DNA of 64,000 bases, from NCBI GenBank assembly GCA_014529385.2, contig CM043971.1, positions 58,518,209 through 58,582,208 on the forward strand. The letters run 5' to 3'. A program made the position numbers and the translations under genes. Below the pieces are notes generated by a model, which was not told the DNA's origin, made no database searches, and saw only the letters and a list, made by a program, of their open reading frames with translations. Below are positions 10,894 to 21,803 of this stretch, one piece after another (positions within the stretch are counted from its first letter, which is position 1; each line of letters opens with the position of its first letter). Source of the stretch: Adiantum capillus-veneris. Its lineage: Eukaryota > Streptophyta > Polypodiopsida > Polypodiales > Pteridaceae.

Positions 10894-11085
10894 TGAAGGA
10901 GTACGAGCGGAAGTGCGACGCGAGAGAGAGTGCGAGAAGAAGAGCACGACGATATGGTGAACTCGCTCTACTGTAATGTGTAGAGCATAGTGAGTTCTTA
11001 TTAGGTTTTAACAAAAGAATATGTGTACATACCTGGCGGCCCGCCCACTTACTTGGGCGACCACATTGGGCTTTATACCCCAACA
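10894..11085 (-). repeat. Copia 1 5' LTR
   Basis: 192 bp, reading TGTTGGGGTATAAAG... on the minus strand and ending CCTTCA. It carries the promoter region and transcription start of the element. The target duplication ATGTG follows at 11086-11090. Confidence 0.97.
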
Positions 11086-11090
11086 ATGTG

Positions 11091-11649
11091 GATTATGGAT
11101 TTTTTTATTTTTTCTTAACAATAAACAAAGAAAATCCTAAAACAACTCAACAAAAGAAAAATCATTCAAATAGAAATCTAAATGCTATGTACACTATACA
11201 CATGTCCCTAGGGGCTCATATATGGATTTTGTCCCCATACTCCTCTGTAACACTACTATGAGGGCATATACTATAAATTTCGTCAAAAAATTATTACAAT
11301 AAAACGCAAAAATTCAATGCATCTCACAAAACATTGCCCTCTAATAGTCATAATGTTAGGTCCGCATTCAGAATGCCTCTCCCCTTCCTATTTGGAGCCA
11401 TCCTTTACGACAGGGTATCGCAAAGGGTATGTGTTGTGCTTGGGCAATTAAAAGTTGTGCCTATGCAGGCCTTGTAATGTAGCCCTATTATGCATACACA
11501 TTCAATGCATGGAAAAGATTTATGTTGTGCAGGATGTGGGTATAAGCAATTTGCTTATTGGCATTTGTTGGCGAGGCTTCCTATTCTAAGCAATGTAATG
11601 ATCTTTGAAGCTCCTGTATCGTTGCTTGATTGAAGCGACTTGCTCTCTT
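11091..11649. other. Unassigned, AT-rich interior of the gag-only element
   Basis: No open frame of note and no domain recognised. Before the copia insertion it was continuous with 5528 and below. It follows the stop of the WxPK-repeat region and occupies the place where pol would be expected. Confidence 0.5.
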
Positions 11650-12675
11650 CTAACTGTACTGTAATCGTAGGAAGAATTGTAAGAATTCAAGCGGCAATGC
11701 ACTGACAGCAGTTTTGTTGTTCTTCTTTGGGACCCATTTCTTTGCGATTATTGGCTGTTTTGTTGCTGGCTCTCGTTTGGGAACCCATACTTGCCCGTGC
11801 TTCGTTTGTGTTTGAAGAGACTTCTTTGGGATCCACCTTTTTGTTGTGTGAGTCAACAGTGGTCTTTGCTTCAGCCCTTGTACGCTTGGTTGGTGACGGG
11901 ATTCAGGCTTTGAAAGTTGATACTGTGGTTGTTTTGGAATCCAAATGAATTCTTGACTTTTTTGTGCTTGAATCAACTTCTTTGGAGCCCAAACTTGAGT
12001 TGTGAAAGCTTGCGACTTTGTGATATTCTTACCCGTTCGTGCACGCTTTCCTTGTTTTTGTTTTGGTGTTGGATCTTGTGATTTTTCATTAGAGATCTTT
12101 GTCTTCTTGATCCATATCTGTTTTTGGCTGATCTGGCTTTTTGGTATCCAGATTTGTCGAGCTTTTTGGCTTTGACTTGTTGTCCTGTTCTTTTGACCTG
12201 TCATGGTTGTTGTTGAAGGGGTTGGTGATAGTGATGGCCTGAGTTGATGATAGGGGATGTCGTAAGATTCATCACTATCGCTACTATCCTCAGCAAGGTT
12301 GACTTCTTGTACTTTCCCTTGATTTTTTGGCTGGTAGTGGAAAGTTACTGTCTGTTTGCTCGTGGGTGGTAGTTTCTTGGAGAACTTTTCTAGCCCATTG
12401 TTAGGTCGTTGCTCTGGTCGTCTTCCTCCCAGATGAGTCTTTGCCTCCTTATTAGGAGCCATGTATGAGGATGCTTGTGGTGGTTGTGTCTTCACGGAGG
12501 ACTTTGGAATCCACTTTTGATGCACTTTATTCATGTAGCGATGACATTGATTCCCGGGTCGTTGATCTTCTTGAAGCTCGAAGTGTTCTACAGAGTCATA
12601 GAACTCGTCGTCTTCTTCATCTTTTGATTCTCCACCTTTCTTTGTTTGCTCCTTATTTCGAGAGCTTGTTGATGT
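11650..12675 (-). pseudogene. WxPK-repeat basic region downstream of protease
   Basis: In the same frame as the protease and after one stop (12676-12678), the minus strand encodes a lysine- and glutamine-rich region; the long uninterrupted frame is 11650-12534. At least eight short motifs of the form W-I/V/A-P/K-K recur at irregular spacing: QKWIPK, QIWIPK, QIWIKK, QVWAPK, FIWIPK, KRWIPK, QVWVPK, KKWVPK. An acidic stretch (AEDSSDSDESYD) lies between the first and second. I know no function. Basic, Trp-bearing repeats could bind RNA or DNA, but that is inference. It ends at a stop at 11650-11652, where reverse transcriptase would normally follow. Confidence 0.6.
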
Positions 12676-13515
12676 CTAGATTTCTTCGTTTTCCTGGATT
12701 ACACTCACTGCAAAATAAGGAACGACATCATAGCCATTTTCATCACAAAACTTTGTTGTGGGAGCATCCTCCATGGCGCACACGTCCAGAGTAGCCAAGA
12801 TGTGTTCCCATCCAAAAGGCTCTAACTCTTCTTCAGGAAATGGTTCTGGGATATAGTCCATATCCTCTATAGCTAGCTCTAGGATACATTCCTCACGTTT
12901 CAAGCTACCACATTGTGAAGCTCCACACATCCACAGTTCTTTATGCTTACCTAACCAAGCTGGAAGTTCTGATCCTGCTACTGTGGTGGAATCAAACTCC
13001 TCTACCGGTGTTCTCGTCACATCCCTATAGCTATGGTCCCTCAAGTTTATCTTTGTTATGGTTTCCATATGTCTCAGGTATATATGGTCATAACCCCAAT
13101 CTTGGACCATTTTCAATTGTCGCATCAACGGTCTTCCCAGAATGATGTCATAGTTGTTCTTCTTGCCAAAGTCAACAACAGCAAAAGTGTGTTCATATTC
13201 AATGCCACAAGAAGTAACAAGTACTTTTTCTAGCAGTCCTAGGGGCTTTTCCTTGTGTCCATCTGCAAGCTGCAGGGTCATTTGTGTGGATATTAAGGCA
13301 GGTTTTCCCCATTTGTTCCAAACCTCTTTGGTTGCAATGGCCACACCAGCTCCACTTTCAAGGATTGCCATGGTTTTTACACCATTGAATTCCATAGGAA
13401 GGGTGGTGTTTCCATCTTCTCCCTCGTAATACTCGCCTACCTTGTTTAATGGCACTGGCCTAGTATTTAGTTGAGGCATTTCAAGCTCTTTGATGCCTTT
13501 CTCGATTTGAGTCAT
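12676..13515 (-). CDS. Gypsy-type aspartic protease region
   Basis: The frame holds NGVKTMAILESGAGVAIA (active-site region), VDFGKKNNYDIILGRPLM (flap-to-C-terminal Leu-Gly-Arg-Pro motif) and an acidic tail. These mark a retropepsin-like protease that would process Gag. The usual Asp-Ser/Thr-Gly triad reads Glu-Ser-Gly here, so the active site is probably dead. The frame is shifted by one base relative to the upstream gag linker at about 13510-13520, near a CCC run. The listed start is only the first Met of the frame; the protein was probably once a fusion with gag. Confidence 0.75.
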   Translation of the reverse strand: MTQIEKGIKELEMPQLNTRPVPLNKVGEYYEGEDGNTTLPMEFNGVKTMAILESGAGVAIATKEVWNKWGKPALISTQMTLQLADGHKEKPLGLLEKVLVTSCGIEYEHTFAVVDFGKKNNYDIILGRPLMRQLKMVQDWGYDHIYLRHMETITKINLRDHSYRDVTRTPVEEFDSTTVAGSELPAWLGKHKELWMCGASQCGSLKREECILELAIEDMDYIPEPFPEEELEPFGWEHILATLDVCAMEDAPTTKFCDENGYDVVPYFAVSVIQENEEI

Positions 13516-15496
13516 TGGGTCTTATTCTGAGCAACTCGGCTAACATTATTGTACAGGTGACTGGGGTAGATAGAATATCTACTAGCCCCTTTGAATCGAT
13601 GGCCTTGTTAGGAGACAGTCTCTGTGATGGGACTGCAATCACATCTGACTTGGTTTCGTACTCTCCCATGTAGGACGGTAGTGTTCGTAGTGAATGGGGT
13701 TGACTATCTATAGATTGTACAGATCCTTTGTCGCCCCAACACGATTGCACGTCTAGATTCATTTGAGATCCAATCTCAAATTCCTCTATTGGTGGTAGAA
13801 ACACTCCTCGTTCATCACCAGTCTTGTCTACTCGTCTTCTTAGGTCATCGGCTTCATTGGCCTCTCTGACTTGTTTCCACAATTCGTCAAGACCATCTAT
13901 CTCTTTACAATCCTCAGGTATAGCTTGGTGAAATCCCTTGGAAGAGTTATCCGTGGTATTCAGTACTATCCTTGGTTCTAATGTTGGGTCTTTGAGGTTT
14001 GTTCTGTGCTCATGACTAGAATCTGGCTCTTTTAGTTCCTCGTTTGGTGGGATTACTTGTGTAGGCATGACGCGGATCACATCCTCAGGTTTTGCAACTG
14101 GTGGTTCTAGTAAAGATTGGGCAGTTTGAATCATTTTCCTGCACATTTCAAACCTTTGCTTTTCTAATTCCGTATAGGGATATGTCATCCACCTTTGTTC
14201 TTGGGTTTGATTGTTTTTGAGCCTCCCATCATAGGCTTTCAAGAGGGCATCTAATGTCTCATTAACCTTATCTACCAACACAGATCCTCCTGAACTAGCA
14301 CTTCTCGGTTTCTCATCCGTGGATGGTTCTTCTAGAGGTTTAACCATCTGTGTAAGTGAAGGTGCCTCCTTTTCCTCATGTTGTTTTATCTTCTACTCAG
14401 CTTCGGTAAGCTTCTCAGCTAGGGATTTTTGCTCTCGTTCCCTGCGAGCTTTCATCCTAGTCTTTCTAGCTTTCCAACTATTTCGTTTGCTCTTGGTTTT
14501 TTGACTAGGTGCGTCTGTCTTTGGTCCATCATCTGTCTTTGGACTCATGTCACTTTCCGTGTTCTTTGTCTCTGGATTCTCATCAGCTTTCTTTTGAGCT
14601 TGTGCTCTCGTAACCACTTGAACTGGTACAACATTTTCATTTTCTGAGCTACTAGGGAGCTAAACAATCCCTGATACATTTGTCGTGATTTTCCTGATTT
14701 GGGTTGGGTTTTTCGGGCAATCGGGGATCAAGTGAGTGATGCCACACTCAAGACAATAGGCATTTACTTCAGTGATCTCCATACAAGGACGTTGTTTGAC
14801 CAAGTGGTTGTCACGACTTTTGTGACAATCTGTCTCTGGTTGAGGAGATTCTTTTAGCATTTCCTCTTGTCTATAAGCAAGCTTTGACCTAGATAAGCCG
14901 CTATTTGCAATGAATCGCAATGTCTTTTCGTCCATTGCATACCTTCTTTCTTTCGACTGAAACCCAGGAGGTGGAGGTTGTACCGGCCTCACCACTCCAT
15001 GTGTTTCTCTCACATTTTGTTGCTCCGAAGGGTAGTACTCACTTTGGTTGCTATACCACATTGTAGCTGGTACTGGCGTTGGTTTATTTGATGCTTCCAT
15101 CATTGGCATGTATCTCATGTCTATCGGCATTCTAGCACCTAGCAGCGGAAGTTGTTGTCCTGAGACAAGCTGTGGCCTTAAAACTCCTACTGGTCCTGGC
15201 GCATTCCCCGTAATGTATCGTGGAGTAGGTGCTTCTGTAACAGGTTGTACATACCTCTTCCTAGCATTTTCCATGCTATAATAGCACTCTTCCCCCGTAT
15301 GGTTCGTCCATTTTCTCTCAATTTCACACCACTTCGGCTCTCCCAAATCAGACCTTACAAGAGGAATCAACCTCTTGACCAAGTCGTCGATAAGCTTTTC
15401 TTGATCTATAGGTGCCGTTGGCTTGGCAATGGACTCACTTATCTGTGAAACGCTGTGCTGAGAGGATGTGTCATCTCCTTCACTCTTTAAGTCCTT
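13481..15496 (-). pseudogene. Gag C-terminal linker with a zinc-knuckle-like motif
   Basis: Continues in the same frame as gag after a TAA (15497-15499) and is broken by further stops at 14660 and 14393. It contains CLECGITHLIPDC near 14735 (a Cys-Cys-His-Cys knuckle one residue shorter than usual between Cys and His), a very basic, probably helical stretch (KSKRNSWKARKTRMKARRER, near 14450), and a long acidic charged region. This is nucleocapsid-like plus spacer in a gypsy Gag. No enzyme motif is present. Confidence 0.7.
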
Positions 15497-16519
15497 TTAT
15501 TTGTATGCCTCATAGTTATCCACTAGATAAAGAGCTTCTTTGATCAACTCGTTTAGCGTCATCCTCCTTATCCTATGTAGATCCTTCTGAAGGCCCGCAT
15601 GTCTCATTCCCAGGATAAAGATCAGCATCAGTCGTGCTTGCGTAGGTAATTCCTCTCTCGGACAGAGCTTAACATATCTCTTGAGCCATAATGATGCTTT
15701 GCGTACTGATTCATCCTCTTTCTGTTTGAATCTATGGATTTGCGAGACCGTGTTGTGAGCAATGCCTTTTGGCGAGAATTCTACAATAAACTCCTCAAAC
15801 AGCTCATCTAGGGTCTCAAAATCCCATTTTTCCACCGAGTCGAACCATGTAGCTGCATCATCTTCTAGAGTCAATCCAAATCCCGCAAACTGTGTCGCAA
15901 AATCTGAAACTTCCTCTTCTCTAATCACTCTTCTAAAAGCCGCTACGTGATCTCTCGGATCTTTATCTCCGGAGTATTTTCTGTTTACCCATTTCTGGAC
16001 TTGGGATGGTCTAACTTGTCGATTGTCTACAAGTCTAACCAGAGACTCTCCCAATCCTTCTCTCGTTATCGCTCTTGAAGGGAATCTTGGTGACTCTCTT
16101 CTTGAAATTCCTATAGGAATTCTCGTGTTTGGTGGAGGCATTTGTGGTCCTTCATTGACCAAATATCCACCTCTTTCTAGTACAGTTTGTGGATTTGTGC
16201 TTTCCACAACTCTGTATTCTCGTCCATACTTGTCGACAACTATAGATCTCCATTGACAGTCGACTCCGTATGTGTAGACATATAAGAGCTTGTAATCCGT
16301 TATCTCTTCTAGGTATGGATCTGAGCACCTATAAAGATTGACCTCATTGTCGTCAATGTATCTATATAGTCCTTCGCTCTCATGACCAATCATCCAAACT
16401 CTCTCAACAAGATGGGTCTTTATCAATTGCAAGTTTGGAAGATCCATTGTGGGAGGATATTCCTCTATCGTCGGGATCTCCAAGCTTGTGTAAGTTGCGT
16501 TTGAATCTAGGGTAGACAT
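15497..16519 (-). CDS. Gag of the gag-only gypsy-type element (340 codons)
   Basis: Open from MSTLDSNATY to a TAA. The C-terminal half matches the retrotransposon Gag fold of gypsy elements: HVAAFRRVI, FAGFGLTLEDDAATWFDSV, FEEFIVEFSP, RFKQKEDESVRKASLWLKRY and NELIKEALYLVDNYE. The N-terminal 150 residues are unusual and hold no domain I know. The protein would form the particle shell that packages element RNA. It is the least damaged frame of the element, which fits a copy kept as a packaging substrate. Polymerase would have to come from elsewhere. Confidence 0.85.
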   Translation of the reverse strand: MSTLDSNATYTSLEIPTIEEYPPTMDLPNLQLIKTHLVERVWMIGHESEGLYRYIDDNEVNLYRCSDPYLEEITDYKLLYVYTYGVDCQWRSIVVDKYGREYRVVESTNPQTVLERGGYLVNEGPQMPPPNTRIPIGISRRESPRFPSRAITREGLGESLVRLVDNRQVRPSQVQKWVNRKYSGDKDPRDHVAAFRRVIREEEVSDFATQFAGFGLTLEDDAATWFDSVEKWDFETLDELFEEFIVEFSPKGIAHNTVSQIHRFKQKEDESVRKASLWLKRYVKLCPREELPTQARLMLIFILGMRHAGLQKDLHRIRRMTLNELIKEALYLVDNYEAYK

Positions 16520-18885
16520 GATTTCTGGGCTTAAGAGCTTTTGCTTGGTTCAAGTAGACTTAGTCCACTGTGTTCAAGTGCTTTGGTTAGGGAAAAGTCG
16601 AAACTATGTCCAAAACAGCAATCGTTTCGTCACAATTCTCGCAAATTGTCGCTTTTAGACACCCCTAACTTGCGGATGAATTTTGAGGCCTTAAACGATG
16701 CTTTTTTCAAGGTTGAACTAAACGGTTGCCGTTGGCATACATTTAGTTCAAGTTTTGCTCTAAGATCTGTAGAGCCGCTCTCAGGCTACGTTTTGATATA
16801 AAAACTTTTCCGATCCGATACCGTTTGTGAAAGTTATGGCTAAAACAATGAAATGCAGTTTAGATTGGTCAAAATGAGTCCAAATTCAATTTTGAAAAAA
16901 GATTTGGGATCTTTGTGACACTGTGAACACTTCTGTATGGTCAAAATTACAGCTGGACCCTAAAACTGGCCTAAAGACATCCTACGCGTAGTATGTCTAT
17001 ATGCTCAGAATTTAACAAAATTTGGTCCAGAGACTCCCCTTAAGTCCAGCAACACAATGGTATGCTCAGATTTTCATTTGGATTTATAAATGGCCTTGAG
17101 ACATCCTACGCGCAGGATGTCTTTTTGCTCAGAATGACTTGAAATTTTCACCCTAGCTTCTCCTTGATGTGCTGATCACAGTGGTGTGTTCATAAGTTGG
17201 TTTTGAGTCCTAAATCAAGCTGGAGACATACTACGCGTAGGATGTCTTTTTGCTCTGTTTCAGCTCAAACTTGCACTGTAGCTTCCCCTTGATGTGCTTA
17301 ACTCATAGCTATTTTTATTTTTTGATTCTGACACCTATAGGTTGGTCAAATGATCAAGAATCTGTTCCAGAAGCCTGATGTGTGTTCTGATGAATTCCTA
17401 AGTCAAATCAACTCCAAATTGGACCAAAATTGACTAGGAGGCTTGCCTAAGACTATACAACAGTATGGTATGGTCAAAGTAGAATTTTGGTTTCAGAATT
17501 ATGCAGTAGACATCCTACGCGTAGGATGTCTAACTGCTCAGATTTGCTCCAAATTTGAGGTGCTGATCACTGTGGTATGCTTAGAATTTTGTTTAGAGTC
17601 CAAAATCACACATAAGGTAGGATGTCTTTTTGGCCTGTTTGACCCCAGACTTGTCCCACAGCTTCCCCTTGTTGTCAGTAACCCAGTGGTATGCTCAGAT
17701 TTTGGTTTGGATTTAAAAATGGCCTTGAGACTAGCTATTCTTTTCTTTTTCAGTCAAAAGTGCTAAAGTCCGCTTTGAACCCAAATTTCTCACCCAAATG
17801 AGCCGAAAACTCCCACATGCACTCAAAACATCATGTATAACATGCACATGAAGTCATCCTATGGTTTGGTCTCTAAAATTATGCCTTGGGCACAATTTGG
17901 GTAGGATGTCTGGCAATTCTCGTCTTTTGGCTTTGATCTGTCAAAATTTGGTCAAATTTCCACTTTCCAGGTGAAAATAGGGTAAAACCTACCTTCTAAA
18001 CACACTGGTAATCTCAGATTTTCAAAATTTCCACCAGATCACCCTGTAGACATCCTACGCGTAGGATGTCTACTGCTGATTTTTTGAGACTGAAGTGTCC
18101 CCGATGCTTCCTTATGCTCTCAGCAAGTGCAAGTATGCTTCATAGTTGCAAAAACATGCAAAAATCACTCAATTTAAGCCTTTGCTGAAATTTTACGTTC
18201 TCTGACTCCGCTTTTTGGCTTTTGGTCAACAAAAATAGGGAAAAACACCCAAGTCAATATGTTACTAGGGTAAAACCTACCCTCTGAACCCACTAGCGCA
18301 GTCAGAATTTTCAAATTTGGTCTCCAGAACCCCCTTGAGACATCCTACGCGTAGGATGTCTATGTTTACAGAATTGCAGGTTTTCTTCACAGAACCCTTG
18401 TAAATGCTCTTTTATATACACAACATCAGTCAGTCATACAAAAATATCCACAAAAGCTTGTTTAATGCATTTTTACCCTCAAAAGCACACTTTTCCGTGA
18501 TTTCAAATGCAATCAAGCACTTTAGCAAATAATTCAATGATAAATAGCTCTAGATCAGAATCGGATCACTTACCTAAAGCTACTCCTACAAATCATATGG
18601 GGTTTTGCATCTATGAGTAGAAAAACGCTTCACTGCCACACACGGACTAGTAAACGCTTTTATCACCTCACAAATCACTCAACCACCAACAACTACTCTA
18701 ATCCACAGATCCTAACTAAACCTATCTAGTCGCAGACCCTCGGCAAGACACACGCTTCTTGGCTATCCACTTGATCACGGAATATCCTCTTCCGGATCCA
18801 CTTAAGAAAAACGCTTTCTTTAGCCGAAACTAAATCAAGCAACCATCACACGAGTGTTAGTAGGAAACCTACTTAGGTCCTTGTG
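16520..18885 (-). other. 2.4-kb untranslated leader of the gag-only element
   Basis: Lies between primer site and gag, with no long frame of note. It is built of degenerate repeats of roughly 95-290 bp that carry the palindromes described at 16975-18361. Phrases such as TATGCTCAGA and GGTAAAACCTACC recur. Confidence 0.8.
16975..18361. repeat. Array of six 24-bp palindromes plus two half-sites
   Basis: The unit is AGACATCCTACG joined to its exact reverse complement. Full units: 16975-16998, 17099-17122, 17224-17247 (one mismatch each) and 17508-17531, 18048-18071, 18338-18361 (perfect). Half-sites (GTAGGATGTCT) are at 17617-17627 and 17901-17911. Four of the six full units are followed after two or three bases by TGCTC. 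Start-to-start spacings, counting half-sites, are about 124, 125, 284, 96, 284, 160 and 290. The right LTR holds a related ACGCGTAGGATGACA at 19256-19270. It could be a protein-binding array, RNA dimer-linkage stem-loops or chromatin signals; function unknown. Confidence 0.9.
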
Positions 18886-18903
18886 TCCCCGGCAACGGCG
18901 CCA
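18886..18903 (-). other. Primer binding site, tRNA-Asp type
   Basis: Plus-strand TCCCCGGCAACGGCGCCA lies one base from the LTR. It equals the 3' end of plant tRNA-Asp including CCA, a common primer of plant gypsy elements. Confidence 0.85.
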
Positions 18904-18904
18904 A

Positions 18905-19862
18905 TGTTGGACGGGGGAGACTCACACACCCATGAAGTGCATGCAAACACTACCTAGATCAACATAATGTCAATCGAGGACACAGATGACACGATAGGCA
19001 CACGGAGGAAATCTCTTTAGCTTGTCAGGCTGAGATCATCCTACACATACAACACTCAGGAAGGCCAACTAAACCACATTCAAGAACCTCACTGCTCTCA
19101 ACTACACCACCTAGCCACATACACACATGCGGAAGGTAACTCACCTAATCATGCCAGATTCGTACGAAACTTAAGGAACACCATCCCCTCACTAGGATAC
19201 ACCTGTCCCTAAGCTTCTACACTCAAAACCCTCACTCTAAAGCCATCTGCGGAAAACGCGTAGGATGACAGAGCCGAATTTTGAAAGTGCCCGAAACTAA
19301 AATTTATGAGTACCTATACGTAGCTTATGTCGCCACGATTCTATAGACTACTAGCACGCAGAAAACAGACATCGTTTGATACACTTACGGCCACAAATAG
19401 CTCGTAGATGCGTCGGCGTGTGCGCTTCGTCTCGCGTGGAATGTTTGGCGTTGTTGCGTAGCTCTCCTCGAGCCTACCGCAATGGTGCAGTCGGATCTCC
19501 AATGTGTTGAGCGATCCGTGCGTAGCGGGAGGATGAATCTCACACTCACTCTCTTTCTATCTCACACACAGTAGACGGCAGCGCTCAGTTTTGATTATGA
19601 TAAAAAAGTCTTTTTACAAAATGACCTAGGTACCTTATATACTAAGGCTACCTTAGGTTTAACCAAAATTGGGGTTGAAAGGGTCAAATGGCTTTGTATT
19701 TACAATCTGGAAGTGCCATTGCACCCCGGCTTCTGAAACTAGAATAACTACTCATTACAAATGACGTTTATAGCCATAATCCGCAGCATTTCATAACTCG
19801 CAAAAGATAAGACTTTGGTACGAAACTTGAGTTATGTTGTGTTGTTGACCCAGCGGTCAACA
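18905..19862 (-). repeat. 5' LTR of the gag-only gypsy-type element
   Basis: 958 bp, colinear with 3009-3966. The target duplication GATCC follows at 19863-19867. Confidence 0.95.
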
Positions 19863-21424
19863 GATCCTCTCTTGACACTAGGGGATGGATTGTCAAACTC
19901 CGGTCAGATATTGTGCGGGGGAGTTGAACTTGATGGAATGCTAAGATCGAGAGCTACCCTTAGGGCGTGAGTGAGGAAACTAGCGGGCTCCTCTATCAAC
20001 TGCAGCTTGTCTTGAGAGGCAACCACATGGGCTAAAGGTGGCGCCTGAGGGATGGTGCTAACTGCTATGAAATTGATCTTGGGAAAGGTGAATTCAGGTT
20101 GGCTCTGACTTGGGCTCGAAGACGTGGATGTGTGATGTTTGGGACAATCCTTACTATAAATAATTTTAGCCTCAGGGAAATGATGGCAAGGAGGAGACGC
20201 TTCAGGCAGTGGGCATTTGCTTTGGTAATGCCCATATTCTCCATGTCTATAGCACAGATGGCCTGATTGGATGGATGAGTCGAAGGGTGAGGTGGTGCTT
20301 GGTCCTACTGCATGGAGGTGGAGGCTGAGGTGTAGAAGCTCTGAAGAGCTGAGGGAGCATTAGCATGATAAAATCTCTGAGAGGAAAAAGTGCTCTGCAT
20401 ATCTTGCATAGGAGGGTTGTCAATAAAGGTGGCATGTGGTTTGGATGGCCATAGGGAGAAACCATATTGGATGCATGTGCCAATCGCGGGTGAATAGATG
20501 CCAAGCCTTGTTGAAGTGTAGGGGTGAGGCTTTGTTGTAATTTTAAGAATCCCTTTAGATACTAGAAATCTTTGTCGTCATGTCCTGGTTTCCCACAGAA
20601 GTGGAAGTAAGCTCAAAGTGGGCATTCCTGTGGAGGATGCCCGAGAGAGCAACATGAGCTACACCAAACCACAAACTTAGACCCTGCTGAGCCCTGAGCT
20701 CTTCTAGCTCCCGCTTGCTTTGGTCCAAATCCCCTTGATGTAGAGGCTTCTCCTATCAAAGAGAGAAGGATCTCTCCTCTTGATGAGCTCGTTGTAACTT
20801 CAATGCTTCTAGTTCCCTAACGTGAGAAGTCAAGGTGTCAGCAGCAGATGGACATCACAAGAGTACTAAGGTAGTCTCTACCTGAGGAGAGTCATTCAAC
20901 AGCTTCCTTGCCCCCTCTATCCTAGTGACAATAGCGACAAACTCCTCCAGAGTGGCTTTGGGTCAAAGAATCTCTCAAAGATTTTACTGAGCAGTGTTGG
21001 GAAGAGCCTTCTCCACCCACTTCTTAACAATGAATTCTCCTAGTTGCTGGGGAAGCTTGGCGACCTGAGACTTTGGCCTTGTCATGAGTTCTGAAAAAGT
21101 CTCAATTGGATGGAGAACTAGGTTTGCCAACTCATCCAAAACCTTCTCTTGAAAGTCACCTGGTCTGAAAGCTTCACAAAACTGCCGTCGTAGTGTTGTC
21201 CAAGTTGTGAAGTGGTTCACTGCAAACTGATTGTCCCATTTGTCCGCCAAGCCATCCAAGGTTGATGGGAAGAGCACAAGGTAGGCATCTTCTTTGTTGA
21301 GGCCACGACCCTTGCAGAGGGAGACAAATCTCTTGGCATGGTTGTCTGCATCCTTTGTGGGGAGTCCTTCAAAAGTTGGAAACTTTATATTCACCTTAAC
21401 CAGAATGCTTGTTAGCTCCTCCAT
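19863..21424 (-). pseudogene. Gypsy relic A gag
   Basis: The minus strand starts MEELTSILVKVNIKFPTFEG and reads a 146-codon retrotransposon Gag domain (DAYLVLFPSTLDGLADKW, RPGDFQEKVLDEL), then breaks at stops. Downstream remnants of zinc knuckles occur near 20250 (CYRHGEYGHYQSKCP, with one Cys lost). The same protein, with different breaks, is at 29899-31660 on the plus strand. The tail of this gag lies across the big insertion, at about 2850-3008. Confidence 0.8.
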
Positions 21425-21803
21425 GGATTTCTACTCAGAGCTTTGGGCACAAAGAACCTTAACTTACTGGACACTGGACCATAATTGACTAGACCACACT
21501 AGACTCGACTAGACCACTTGGCTAACTAGGGCGAGTGACTAGACTATAGGGCGCGTGACTAGACCACTCAGCTACACTAGGACAATTGACTAGACAAAGA
21601 TGAGAGACTAGAATAGCTGGTTGAGGGCTAATTTGGACTAGACTAGCTAGACTAAGCTGGCCAAGGCAAAGTTGGACTAGACCAATCTAGACCAGCAGAC
21701 TGGCACAGGCAATGACTTAAGCCAGCCAGCTCCTCGACTTGTATGCTCAACGAAGTGAGACTTCAGTTAAGGTCCCATCAAGCGTGCAAAAAATCAGAGC
21801 ATA
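21425..21803 (-). other. Gypsy relic A leader with primer-site-like sequence
   Basis: Repetitive GACTAGACC-type sequence matching in style the leader at 29386-29898. Plus-strand GGTCCCATCAAGCGTGCAAA (21771-21790) corresponds to the primer-site region of the related copy at 29372-29391. Confidence 0.6.

Larger units (their letters stand above)
5534..11085 (-). mobile_element. Full-length copia element 1 (5552 bp)
   Basis: Two 192-bp LTRs differing at two sites by eye are flanked by a perfect ATGTG duplication (5529-5533, 11086-11090). A tRNA-iMet primer site and a polypurine tract lie just inside the LTRs. The single polyprotein frame (5815-9795) holds gag, protease, integrase, reverse transcriptase and RNase H in copia order, with three stop codons. 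It inserted into the gag-only gypsy-type element. The near-identical LTRs make it the youngest layer of this nest. Confidence 0.97.
3009..19862 (-). mobile_element. Large gag-only gypsy-type LTR retrotransposon
   Basis: Two 958-bp direct repeats (3009-3966, 18905-19862) with TG...CA ends are flanked by a perfect GATCC duplication. On the minus strand the order is 5' LTR, tRNA-Asp type primer site, 2.4-kb leader with palindromes, gag, linker, protease, a WxPK-repeat region, a copia insertion, an unassigned stretch, a captured helicase piece, polypurine tract, 3' LTR. Without the copia insert the element is about 11.3 kb. I see no reverse transcriptase, RNase H or integrase motif, so it matches the non-autonomous class called TR-GAG. 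By eye the LTRs differ at roughly 25-30 sites (about 97 percent identity). Confidence 0.9.

Noticed and set aside
16975-18361. CRISPR-like spaced repeats
   Set aside because: The units are palindromes with irregular spacing inside a plant retroelement leader; the intervening DNA is itself repetitive, and there are no cas genes.
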